The notes below the pieces were generated by a model that had not been told where the DNA came from, did not search any database, and worked only from the letters and a program-made list of their open reading frames with translations. A program made the position numbers and the translations under genes. Positions 35,911 through 45,132 of a DNA stretch of 64,000 bases are shown piece by piece. The stretch comes from Actinomyces succiniciruminis (GTDB lineage Bacteria; Actinomycetota; Actinomycetes; Actinomycetales; Actinomycetaceae). The stretch covers positions 77,839-141,838 of the forward strand of contig NZ_LK995540.1 of the NCBI RefSeq assembly GCF_900002405.1. Reading direction: 5' to 3'. Positions within the stretch are counted from its first letter, which is position 1. Each line of letters begins with the position of its first letter.

Positions 35911-35920
35911 GGGCGGGACC

Positions 35921-37291
35921 ATGTCCACCACCGTCCTGCTGTTACTGGCGGTAGCGGCGATAGCCGTTCTGCTGGTACTGGTCATCAAGGCCAAAATGAG
36001 TGCCTTCGTGGCCATGATCCTGGTGTCCATGGTGCTCGCGCTGGCCGCGCGCATCCCGATCGGGGACGTGGTTCAGACGATGATCGACGGCATGGGCAAG
36101 ACCCTCGGGTCCGTGGCCATGGTCGTCGGCCTGGGGGCGATGCTGGGCCGGGTCATTGAGGCCGCCGGCGGCGCGGAGGTCCTGGCCGAGCGCTTCACTC
36201 GGATGCTGGGGCGTGAGCGCGTGGTTGCGGCCGTCGTCGCGGCCGCCTTCATCCTCGGCATCCCGATCTTCTTTGACGTCGGCTTCATCATCCTGGCGCC
36301 GATCGTCTTCGGCTTCGCCTACATTGCGAAGATCAACCCGCTCAAGATCGGCCTGCCGGTGGCGGCGACGATGCTCGCCCTGCACGTGGTCATCCCGCCT
36401 CATCCGGGGCCGGTCGCCTCGGCGGCCACGCTCGAGGTTGACGTCGGTTTGCTGATGCTGCTGGCCCTGCCCGTGTGCGCGTTGGTGGCGGTCGTGGTCT
36501 ACTTCACCTCCACGCGACTGGGCCTGGAGGCGGTTCCGGTCGGCCCGACGCCGCTCGGCAGCGTCACGGAGGCCGCCGAGTCCACCTATACGCCCGGCGG
36601 CGCGGTGCCCCGGGCGCACGCCACCGGCCCCGGAACGGTCGTCTTCCTGATTCTCGAGCCGATTGTGCAGATCATGGTGGGCACCGTCGGGCAGATGCTG
36701 GTGGATGAGGAGTCCTCCGCCCACGCGGTGCTCGGATTCATCGGCTCTTCGACGACGGCGCTGCTGACCGCCGTGCTGCTGGCCTACTTCATCGTCGGCC
36801 ATCAGCAGGGGTGGTCCTTGGAGCAGCGCGGCAAGATCCTCGACTCCGCACTGCCCGATGTGGCCACCATTGTGTTCGTCACTGGCGCCGGGGGAGTGTT
36901 CGCCGGCGTGTTGGTGGCCAGCGGTATCGGCGATGCGCTGGCGCAGGCCCTGGTGACCGCGCACCTGCCGATCCTCTTGACCGCCTTCGTCATTTCGGCG
37001 GCGCTGCGGGCCTCGCAGGGCTCGGCGACGGTGGCGATCCTGACCACGGCAGGGCTGCTGGCGGACGCGATTGCCAGCGGCGGCTACTCGGCCCTGCAGG
37101 TGGTGCTGATTCAGATGGCGATCGGCTTCGGCGCCCTGGGCTTCTCCCACATCAACGACTCCGGCTTCTGGATCGTCACCAAGTACATGGGCCTGTCCGT
37201 CAAGGACGGGCTGAAGAAGTGGACCCTGCTGTCGACCGTCGGCGGACTCACCGGCTTCCTGCTCACCGGCGTCGTCTGGCTGATCGCCTGA
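35921..37291 (+). CDS. GntP-family sugar-acid permease
   Basis: 456 residues, about 12 hydrophobic spans, no signal peptide. GntP features: the N-terminal LVLVIKAKMSAFVAMILVSM, GLGAMLGRVIEAAGG, GIPIFFDVGFIILAPIVF, HVVIPPHPGPVA, and the C-terminal ASQGSATVAILTTAGL and SHINDSGFWIVTKYMGL. Imports gluconate or related aldonates with protons. Its position 10 bases behind the dehydrogenase makes it the uptake system of this locus, probably for threonate- or erythronate-like acids. Confidence 0.93.
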   Translation: MSTTVLLLLAVAAIAVLLVLVIKAKMSAFVAMILVSMVLALAARIPIGDVVQTMIDGMGKTLGSVAMVVGLGAMLGRVIEAAGGAEVLAERFTRMLGRERVVAAVVAAAFILGIPIFFDVGFIILAPIVFGFAYIAKINPLKIGLPVAATMLALHVVIPPHPGPVASAATLEVDVGLLMLLALPVCALVAVVVYFTSTRLGLEAVPVGPTPLGSVTEAAESTYTPGGAVPRAHATGPGTVVFLILEPIVQIMVGTVGQMLVDEESSAHAVLGFIGSSTTALLTAVLLAYFIVGHQQGWSLEQRGKILDSALPDVATIVFVTGAGGVFAGVLVASGIGDALAQALVTAHLPILLTAFVISAALRASQGSATVAILTTAGLLADAIASGGYSALQVVLIQMAIGFGALGFSHINDSGFWIVTKYMGLSVKDGLKKWTLLSTVGGLTGFLLTGVVWLIA

Positions 37292-37313
37292 CTCCGGCGC
37301 CCCTGGCGTCGGC

Positions 37314-38042
37314 CTACAGCCGCGCCGTCCAGGCGACCTCCTCCGGCCCGACACCGGGCAGGACCTGGCCGCAGACGATGGCATCGGCCCGCTCCCAGGG
37401 GCGGTCGGCGGCGAAGAAGGGCCGTTCGGCCGCCTGCCAGTGGTGCCAGAACCGCACCGACTCTTCGGCATCGCCGTTGGTGCCGTCGGCGATGTCCCGG
37501 CCGATGCCGCGCTCCTCGGCGACGGCGTAGTCGGTCTGGACCCACAGGTGCGCGTCCACCAGCTCGACCACCGCCCGCATACCGGCACCGGTGCCCTCCA
37601 CCAGCACCAGCGGCGTGCCGGCGGCGATGGTGATCGCTCCGGTGCGGCCGTGGCGGGGCCAGGCCGGCGGCGTGAACTCCAGTGCGCCGTCGGCCCGCAG
37701 CCGCGTCAGCGCCTCTACCAGTAGGTGGTCCCACTGGTAGAGCGGCTCATTCCAGTCCAGGTCGTCGATGTGCAGTACCCGTGCGAGGGGCTCCAGCGCG
37801 GCCAGCCGGCGCGTAAGGGTGGTCTTCCCGCTGCCAGAGCGCCCGTCGACGGCGACGATGACGGGACGGCCCGTCGGCTCGCTCGCGCGACCGAGCGCGT
37901 ATCGGAGCAGGTCGGGCAGCGCGGTGACGGTCCAGGAGTGGACCGCCGGCTCCTCGGGTTGCAGGCGGATGTCCCGCAGGCCGGGCATGGTGCGCGAAGC
38001 CGACGCGGCTGCGGCGTCGGACTGATCAGAGGGGCTGGGCAT
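37314..38042 (-). CDS. Uridine-kinase-like P-loop NTPase
   Basis: 242 residues. Walker A GRSGSGKTTL at about residues 67-76, then LHIDDLDWNEPLYQWD (lid/substrate region), a second strand LVLVEGTGAG, and VDAHLWVQTDYAVAEERGIG, a pattern of the uridine kinase/phosphoribulokinase-like family. Small actinobacterial members are often annotated as uridine kinases without proof. ATG 38042 has an AGGG 8 bases upstream; ATG 37988 (MPGLRDI) is an alternative. Convergent with the GntP gene, with a 22-base gap and no clear terminator. Confidence 0.78.
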   Translation of the reverse strand: MPSPSDQSDAAAASASRTMPGLRDIRLQPEEPAVHSWTVTALPDLLRYALGRASEPTGRPVIVAVDGRSGSGKTTLTRRLAALEPLARVLHIDDLDWNEPLYQWDHLLVEALTRLRADGALEFTPPAWPRHGRTGAITIAAGTPLVLVEGTGAGMRAVVELVDAHLWVQTDYAVAEERGIGRDIADGTNGDAEESVRFWHHWQAAERPFFAADRPWERADAIVCGQVLPGVGPEEVAWTARL

Positions 38043-38274
38043 GGGGCAACCCTAGAGTCCGACGGAGATAGTGCAGAGGAGTAAGAGGAGACGGCTGAGT
38101 CTGAGCGGGCAAACATCGGCGGAGACCCATGCGGTGCTAACCCGGCTGCCCGGAGATGCGCGCGTGAGGGGAACGTTATGAGGCGGTCGGAGTCGCCGTC
38201 GAGGTGGTCACTGCCGGATCAGTGCACCGGCCACTGCTTGCCTCCCGGCGGCGCTCGCCAAGACGGCCTCGATG

Positions 38275-38770
38275 CCGGTTTGCGGGTGTGGTGGGCGGGG
38301 GTTGGCGTGGTGCCTGGGGTGTGTGGTTGCTTGTGGGTCGGGTCGACTGGCCCGTGTCTCCTTGGACCGTCTGGCTGCACTTGGACCGCCCCAGACGCAC
38401 TCCCAGGCGGTCCAACTGCAGATTCGCAGTCCAAGTGGGGATCTGGAGCAGGTACGGGCGCCGGTCCCGGCCGGTCCCACCGCCGCCTGTCCGCCTGCGG
38501 TGGTTCGCTGTTGGCGCTTGTTACCGTGCGCAGCGGCCCAAAGTGTCCAGGATCGGCATAAACGACTCCAATGTCGCCAGCGGCCGTGGTCAGAACGTTG
38601 GAATCATGCGGTCTCCCGATCGGCCCAAACGGTCGCCGACGGCCTTTGTGCCGAACTCGGACATTCCGCCCCCGGCGGGGCACCTGGACACACGCCACTC
38701 ACCCGCCAGCACCCAACCCACCTGCCCGCCTACCAGGCCGGCAACACCCACCACACCCACAAACCGGAAG
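38275..38770 (-). repeat. Family-2 palindromic element, copy E
   Basis: 496-bp element with ends CCGGTTTGCGGGTGTGG and CCACACCCACAAACCGGAAG. Its reverse complement matches copy D from the CCGGAAG end inward through the inner palindrome (38541-38663, TGTCCAGGATCGGC to CCGAACTCGGACA). It is ~180 bp longer than D because of an extra internal segment at about 38340-38460 that carries a separate TTGGACCG/CGGTCCAA palindrome. Confidence 0.75.
38362..38434. repeat. GGCGGTCCAA-type palindromic repeat, copy 1
   Basis: TTGGACCG at 38362 and TTGGACCGCC at 38381 (19 bases apart) face GGCGGTCCAA at 38406 and GCAGTCCAAG at 38426 (20 bases apart). The arrangement and spacing repeat almost exactly at 60867-60958. 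Nested inside element E. Confidence 0.6.
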
Positions 38771-38786
38771 GCCTGATTGGGCGTTA

Positions 38787-38900
38787 TTACGCCGCATACC
38801 GGTAGCCGATGCTGTCATAGATGTTGTTGGCCAGGTCGCGGATGGCGCGGAGGAGGACGATGCCGAACACGATCTTCGGCAACCCACCCCCCGCGTCCAC
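38787..38900 (-). pseudogene. Orphan C-terminal coding fragment
   Basis: A 37-codon reverse frame with strongly protein-like sequence (GGGLPKIVFGIVLLRAIRDL then ANNIYDSIGYRYAA and a TAA stop), closed upstream by an in-frame TGA at 38910-38912. It reads like the tail of a larger protein whose body has been lost, next to a mobile-like element. I cannot identify the parent family. Confidence 0.35.
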
Positions 38901-38984
38901 CAAACATAGTCAATCGGCCACAGCCCATAGGACCGTCCGGGAGACCGGTGAGGCGGCGTAGACGGACCGCATGCTGTCACCGCC

Positions 38985-39048
38985 TCGACCGACCTCGGCA
39001 CGTATCGTCTACCGACCTCGGCACGTAACATCTACCGACCTCGGCGTG
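38985..39048 (-). repeat. 22-23-bp tandem repeat array 4
   Basis: Three units in reverse orientation, each of the form ACCGACCTCGGCACGTA followed by a short variable TCGTCT/ACATCT stretch. About 110 bases upstream of the cupin gene. Confidence 0.8.
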
Positions 39049-39161
39049 TTCTCGGAGGCGGTGGGACGGCGCATGGGGGCCCGCTCGGTGCCTGGCTGCG
39101 GCCGGGCGGCGCTCCTAGCCTGAGGCTGCGCGGCCGTCCGGGCTGCGGGAGAGGAACCACC

Positions 39162-39599
39162 ATGACCGCCACCACCGACGAATCCGTCTTCGCCGCCGAG
39201 AACGTCTTCGGCAAGGGTGAGTTGAACACCGCCTTCGCCCAGTACTTCATCGGCGACAGCTACCTGAACAACCTCATCGACGACCCCGAATGCGTCGTCG
39301 GCGTCCACAACGTCACCTTCTCGCCCGGCTGCCGCAACAACTGGCATATCCACCACGCCACTTCCGGCGGCGGCCAGGTGCTCATCTGCACCGCCGGCTC
39401 CGGCTGGTATCAGGAGGAGGGGCAGGACGCCGTCTCCCTCGAGCCCGGGTCGGTGGTGTTCATCCGCGCCGGCGTCAAGCACTGGCACGGTGCCAAGGCC
39501 GACTCCTGGTTCTCCCACATCGCGCTCGCGGTTCCCGGGGAGAACACTTCCAACGAGTGGCTCGAGCCCGTCGACGACGTCGCTTACGCTGCTCTGTGA
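39162..39599 (+). CDS. Cupin-domain protein
   Basis: 145 residues, single-domain cupin. The first cupin motif, NWHIHHATSGGGQVLICTAG, carries the metal-binding His residues; the second is PGSVVFIRAGVKHWHGAKAD. A GWYQEEGQDAV loop lies between. GAGAGG precedes ATG 39162. Proteins of this build are often annotated as mandelonitrile-lyase-like cupins or as carboxymuconolactone-decarboxylase-associated cupins. The reaction is unknown. Monocistronic, upstream of the gdhA regulatory region. Confidence 0.85.
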   Translation: MTATTDESVFAAENVFGKGELNTAFAQYFIGDSYLNNLIDDPECVVGVHNVTFSPGCRNNWHIHHATSGGGQVLICTAGSGWYQEEGQDAVSLEPGSVVFIRAGVKHWHGAKADSWFSHIALAVPGENTSNEWLEPVDDVAYAAL

Positions 39600-39650
39600 G
39601 TGGCCCCCGCGTTCGCGGTCGCCACTGCCTCCCTCTCCCCAGCCTACGGT

Positions 39651-39679
39651 CGAAACATGAGATGTTTCGTCTCAGTTAC
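39651..39679 (+). promoter_or_regulatory. Candidate GlnR-type nitrogen operator upstream of gdhA
   Basis: GTTTC-gtctca-GTTAC (39664-39679) is the exact reverse complement of the actinobacterial GlnR box GTAAC-n6-GAAAC. It overlaps a perfect palindrome CGAAACAT-gag-ATGTTTCG (39651-39669), which adds a second GAAAC half-site. It lies about 105-135 bases upstream of gdhA, a known nitrogen-regulated gene in actinobacteria. Confidence 0.6.
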
Positions 39680-39767
39680 CGGCGGGGTGGGAGTGTTTAG
39701 CCCAGCGCGGGATGCCCGCCCTGCTCAACGACGTGCTCCTGCGCAGCCATCGCAGTCGCGATACTGA

Positions 39768-41123
<1,356 letters not shown>

Positions 41124-41229
41124 TCCGATGATCCGAAAGACGGGGGTAGCCAATCGGCCTAGCCGATCGGCCGATGCGTAGCGCGGATGCGGTTACCTCG
41201 CGGTCACGTGTTCCGGGGCTCGCTGCCCG

Positions 41230-41272
41230 ACGACGGCGCCCGGTCGCTTCTCAAGCGGCCGGGCGCCGTCGT
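41230..41272 (+). terminator. Intrinsic terminator downstream of gdhA
   Basis: Very strong hairpin. Outer arms ACGACGGCGCCCGG / CCGGGCGCCGTCGT pair perfectly over 14 bp. The stem continues through a T-G pair and CGCTT/AAGCG to a CTC loop. About 107 bases after the gdhA stop. Confidence 0.85.
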
Positions 41273-41462
41273 GGCATATGCGCGGTATGGAGCCGGAAAG
41301 TGGGAGGCGCGGTGGCGGTGATCCGGGTTCATAGGTGGAGGCCTGCCTAGCATCACCAAATCGTCATGATTACTAATTGGTATGTGCCCTGGCCCATAGG
41401 TGTCCTGACACTTATGGTGATGTCAATCGTTCGACCTACTGATGATCACTACGAGGACCACC

Positions 41463-43886
41463 ATGAGATCGCGACACCTGGCCCGGCTGGTCGTCCCCCT
41501 GACGGCCCTTTGCCTCGCTGCCCTTGATCCCGGCGCAGTGGCTGCGCCGACCGCGGTTACCGGTTCCGCCATCGGCGGTCCGGTGGTAGTGGCCGCCCCG
41601 GTAGGCGGCATGCTGAGCGCGAGCCCCGGCGCGAGTGTCGCCGACGAGCAGGCGGCTGCCGCTGCCGCCCCTGCCGGTGCGGACGCTGCGACCGTCACGA
41701 TCAACCTGCTGGGTATCAGCGACTTCGGCGGCCACATCGAGCGGGTGTCCACCGACAGCGAGGGCGCGCAGCTGGTCTCCGAGCCCGGCGCCGTCGCCCT
41801 GGCGTGCGAGGTCGCCGCCGCCCGGTCAGCCACGCCGGGCACCCTGCTGGTCTCCACCGGCGACAACGTGGGCGGCTCGGCCTATATCTCATCGGTGCTG
41901 GACGACCAGCCCACCATCGACATACTCAACGCCATCGGCCTGGACGTCACCGCCGCCGGCAACCACGAATTCGACAACGGCGCCACCGACCTCTCCGCCC
42001 GCCTGCTGGGCGCCTTCGACGCCCCCGTGCTGGCCGCCAATGTCACCGGCAACGACGCCCTGCTCGCCGAGGGGGACGGCGACGGCGTGTGGACGACGCA
42101 GGTGGACGGCGTGACCGTCGGCTTCATCGGCCTGGTCACCGACTCCCTGCCCAGCCTGGTGGCCGGCTCGGCCCTCGAGGGACTCGAGGTCGCCGACCTC
42201 GTGCACACCGCCAACGCCCGTGCCGCCGCCCTGAAGGACGGCGATCCGGACAACGGGGAGGCCGACGTCGTCGTCGTCCTGGCCCACGAGGACGCCGCGG
42301 TCTACGCCACCCAGTTCAACGGTTCTGTCGATGCCGTCTTCGGCGGGCACACCCATGTCGCCCACGCCACCACCGTCACCGGGAAGGACGGTAACCGCAT
42401 CGCGGTGGTCCAGTCGGGCCAGTACGGGGAACTGCTGGGCAACATCACCCTGTCCTTCGACCCCGCCACCGGTGCCGTGGGCGTGGTGCAGGCCGCCAAC
42501 ATCGACCTGGCCGCCTCGAGCTGCGCCACCGACGCCTATGGCGTCCAGGCCATCGTTGACCAGGCCGCCCGCGAGTCCCGCGCCGCCGGTGCCCGCGTGC
42601 TGACCAGCCTGGGCACCGGCTTCTACCGTGGTACCAACACCGGCTCCGACCCCGGTGCCAACCGCTCCACCGAGTCCACCGCAGCCAACCTCATCGCCGA
42701 CTCCTACCGCGCCTGGCTGACCACCGATATTCGCCCCGAAGGCGACCACTATGTGGGGCTGATGAACCCCGGCGGCGTGCGCGCCGACTACCTGTTAGGC
42801 GACCTGACCGAGGGGGAGGCCTACACCGTCCAGCCCTTCGGCAACGAGATGGGGTACGCCGCCTATACCGGCGCCCAACTCAAGGACGTGCTCGCCCAGC
42901 AGTGGCAGCCCGACACCTCCCGGCCGGCGCTCATGCTCGGCGTCTCTGCCAACGTGCAGGTCTACATCGACCAGGACGCCGCCGACGAGCTCGAGGAGTA
43001 CTGGAGCCGAATCTCCAACGGCGCGCAGACCGCCGCCGAACTCGAGTCCGCCATCGACGCCGCTCGCGCCCGCGTCATCCGCTCGGTTTACGTCGACGGT
43101 GTCGAGCTCGACGACGACGCCAGCGTGGTGGTGGCCTCCAACTCCTTCATGCTGTCGGGCGGCGACGGCTTCACCGTCCTGCGCGGGGGCGAGGTCTCCA
43201 GTACCGGCATTCTGGATCGCGCCGTCACCGCCGAGTACCTCCAGGGAGGCGGTGCCGCCTCCGCGGACCTGGCCAAGCGGCAGATCGGCGTCGACCTGGA
43301 CGTTGACGCCGCCGGCGGCAGCGCCACGGTCCGTTTCACCGGGCTGAGCTTCACCGCCGCCTCCGAACAGGCCGCGCCCGGCGCCGCCGCGGAGGTCACC
43401 GCCACGGTGGCCCTGGCGGACGGCGGCACTCAACATCTGACCAGTGCCGCCATTGATGCGACCATCACCCCCGAACTTCCGGAGACCGGCGCCAGCACGC
43501 TGAAGATCACCCTGCCCGCCGACGTCGACACCACTACCTGCCCGGCTGACGCCGGCAGCGGCGCCGGCGTCAGCGCCAACGCAGCCTGCGCCGTCGTCTC
43601 CTTCACCCTGGTGGCTCACGACGGTTCCACCCGCAGCGTGGACCTGCAGGCCCTGGTGCCGGTCGCCGCGGCCGCCGCTCAGGCCGATGTCGGCGTCCCG
43701 GAGGCGGCCGATCAGGTGATCGTCGCCCCCGCTGACGACCCCCTGGCCGGCTTCGAGGTGCCGGACTTCCTGGGCTCCTTCAGCGTGATGGCGGTGACCG
43801 TGGTCGCCGCCTCGGGGCTGGCCTGCTACCGCGTGATCCGCCGGGGCCTGCGCAGGCGGCACTATGCCGTACCGTCGGAGGCGTGA
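41463..43886 (+). CDS. Secreted 5'-nucleotidase/metallophosphatase family protein, active-site variant
   Basis: 807 residues from ATG 41463 (GAGGA upstream; a further ATG at 41442 lacks one). Signal peptide (HLARLVVPLTALCLAALDPG), Ala-rich linker, metallophosphatase domain (GDNVGGSAYIS, GNHEFDNG, VVLAHEDA, GGHTHV), then the 5'-nucleotidase C-terminal domain (LMNPGGVRADYL, GEAYTVQPFGNE, ASNSFMLSGGDGF). A C-terminal span plus RRGLRRRHY anchors it to the membrane. The first metal-binding motif is DFGGH instead of DLHGH: the His two residues after Asp87 is Gly (codon 41727-41729), so one metal site may be impaired. It is paralogous to 53957-56236. Its stop overlaps the next gene. Confidence 0.9.
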   Translation: MRSRHLARLVVPLTALCLAALDPGAVAAPTAVTGSAIGGPVVVAAPVGGMLSASPGASVADEQAAAAAAPAGADAATVTINLLGISDFGGHIERVSTDSEGAQLVSEPGAVALACEVAAARSATPGTLLVSTGDNVGGSAYISSVLDDQPTIDILNAIGLDVTAAGNHEFDNGATDLSARLLGAFDAPVLAANVTGNDALLAEGDGDGVWTTQVDGVTVGFIGLVTDSLPSLVAGSALEGLEVADLVHTANARAAALKDGDPDNGEADVVVVLAHEDAAVYATQFNGSVDAVFGGHTHVAHATTVTGKDGNRIAVVQSGQYGELLGNITLSFDPATGAVGVVQAANIDLAASSCATDAYGVQAIVDQAARESRAAGARVLTSLGTGFYRGTNTGSDPGANRSTESTAANLIADSYRAWLTTDIRPEGDHYVGLMNPGGVRADYLLGDLTEGEAYTVQPFGNEMGYAAYTGAQLKDVLAQQWQPDTSRPALMLGVSANVQVYIDQDAADELEEYWSRISNGAQTAAELESAIDAARARVIRSVYVDGVELDDDASVVVASNSFMLSGGDGFTVLRGGEVSSTGILDRAVTAEYLQGGGAASADLAKRQIGVDLDVDAAGGSATVRFTGLSFTAASEQAAPGAAAEVTATVALADGGTQHLTSAAIDATITPELPETGASTLKITLPADVDTTTCPADAGSGAGVSANAACAVVSFTLVAHDGSTRSVDLQALVPVAAAAAQADVGVPEAADQVIVAPADDPLAGFEVPDFLGSFSVMAVTVVAASGLACYRVIRRGLRRRHYAVPSEA

Positions 43887-44254
43887 GACGACGTATTGAT
43901 CCCGCCGCGGGCGCCCACGCCGTGCGCCAATGGGCGGCCGCAACCGATGCCGACGCTCGGCCGCAGCGCGCCGATACGGCTACCGCGGTGCGATACACCC
44001 TGGAGGAGCTGGCGACCTGCGCTCCCGGGCATGCCGTGGAGGTGCGGGTGCCGCCCTTCGGCGTCACCCAGGCGGTCTCCGGCACCGTGCACCGCCGGGG
44101 GACCCCGCCCAGCGTGGTGGAGACCGACGCCGCCACCTGGCTGGCCCTGGCCACCGGCCGCCTGGGCTGGCGGGAGGCGCTGGACTCCGGGGTGCTGCAC
44201 GCCTCCGGCGAGCGCTGCGACCTGTCCGCCTACCTGCCGCTGCTGCGCGCCTGA
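43883..44254 (+). CDS. SCP-like (sterol-carrier-type) small protein
   Basis: 123 residues from GTG 43883, overlapping the nucleotidase stop (GTGA). Similar in size and layout to the actinobacterial SCP-fold proteins that sit next to purF: an N-terminal helix, RYTLEELATCAPGHAVEVRV, PPFGVTQAV, and a C-terminal TDAATWLALATGRLGWREAL with DLSAYLPLL. Its biochemical role is unknown. Here purF is 12 kb away, after the fructose operon and the toxin region. The assignment rests on pattern and known synteny and is moderate. Confidence 0.65.
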   Translation: MRRRIDPAAGAHAVRQWAAATDADARPQRADTATAVRYTLEELATCAPGHAVEVRVPPFGVTQAVSGTVHRRGTPPSVVETDAATWLALATGRLGWREALDSGVLHASGERCDLSAYLPLLRA

Positions 44255-44308
44255 ACGCCCGGTCGGACAAGAAACTTCGTTGAAGTTCGCTGGCCTCTTC
44301 ACAAGAGC

Positions 44309-44342
44309 GTCCGTTCGGGCATATGCTTATGCCCGAACGGAC
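44309..44342 (+). promoter_or_regulatory. Perfect palindromic operator upstream of fruR
   Basis: GTCCGTTCGGGCATA and TATGCCCGAACGGAC pair perfectly (15-bp arms, 4-base centre), 20 bases before the fruR GTG. A second small inverted repeat, AACTTC-gtt-GAAGTT, lies at 44273-44287. Position and symmetry fit an autoregulatory FruR site; an RNA hairpin in the leader is also possible. Confidence 0.65.
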
Positions 44343-44361
44343 TTCAGGGTGGAGGTACGCA

Positions 44362-45132
44362 GTGAACGCCGAGCAGCGCCAGCAGGACATCGTCGATGCC
44401 GTGTCCCATGAGGGTCGCGTCGCCGTCGCCGACCTGGCCGCCCGCTACGGCGTCACCGTTGAAACCATCCGCCGCGACTTGACCGCCCTGGACCGCGCCG
44501 GCGCCGTGCGCAAGGTCCACGGCGGCGCCGTCCCCGCCACCGTGCTGGCCCTGCCGGAGACCGCCGTCGCCGAACGCGAGCTGCTGGGCGCCACCGCCAA
44601 GCAGGCCATCGCCGCAGCCGCCGTCGGCGCCCTGGGCTTGCGCCCCGGGGCCACCATCCTGCTCGACGCCGGCACCACCGTCGGCTGCCTCGCCCGGCTC
44701 CTGCCCGAGGGTCTGGGGCTGACGGTGGTAACCGACTCCGTACTCACCGCCGCCCTGCTGGCCGGCCGCAGTGACCTGACCGTGCGCATGCTCGGCGGCC
44801 AGGTCCGCGGCATCACCCAGGCCGCCGTCGGCCCCGAGGCCCTGGATGCGCTCGCCACCCTGCGCGTGAGCGTGGCCGTCATGGGCACCAACGGCCTGAC
44901 CGCCGAGCACGGCCTGTCCACACCCGACCCGGACGAGGCCGCCGTCAAGCGTGCCATGGTCCGCGCCGCCCGCCGCGTCGTCGCCCTGGCCGACGCCACC
45001 AAGATCGGCCAGGAGCACCTGGTCTCCTTCGCCGACATCGACGACGTCGACCTGCTGGTCACCGACGCCGCCCTCCCTACGCCACTGGCCGCACAACTCG
45101 CCGACACTGGAACCGAGGTCCTCATCGCATGA
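44362..45132 (+). CDS. fruR: DeoR-family regulator of the fructose operon
   Basis: 256 residues from GTG 44362 (MNAEQRQQ), with GGAGG 9 bases upstream; the open frame upstream belongs to the operator. N-terminal DeoR helix-turn-helix VAVADLAARYGVTVETIRRD followed by AVRKVHGGA, then the phosphosugar-isomerase-like sensor domain (ILLDAGTTVGCLARLL, VVTDSVLTAALLAG, MGTNGLTAEHGLSTPDPDEA). Fructose-1-phosphate is the usual effector in such operons. The stop overlaps the fruK ATG, and the palindrome just upstream suggests autoregulation of fruR-fruK-fruA. Confidence 0.92.
   Translation: MNAEQRQQDIVDAVSHEGRVAVADLAARYGVTVETIRRDLTALDRAGAVRKVHGGAVPATVLALPETAVAERELLGATAKQAIAAAAVGALGLRPGATILLDAGTTVGCLARLLPEGLGLTVVTDSVLTAALLAGRSDLTVRMLGGQVRGITQAAVGPEALDALATLRVSVAVMGTNGLTAEHGLSTPDPDEAAVKRAMVRAARRVVALADATKIGQEHLVSFADIDDVDLLVTDAALPTPLAAQLADTGTEVLIA

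Larger units (their letters stand above)
38043..39161. other. Long intergenic, repeat-rich region
   Basis: 1.1 kb with no intact gene. It holds the family-2 element copy E with a nested GGCGGTCCAA palindrome (38275-38770), a short orphan coding fragment (38787-38900) and repeat array 4 (38985-39048), then the promoter region of the cupin gene. It looks like a landing site for repeated insertions. Confidence 0.6.
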
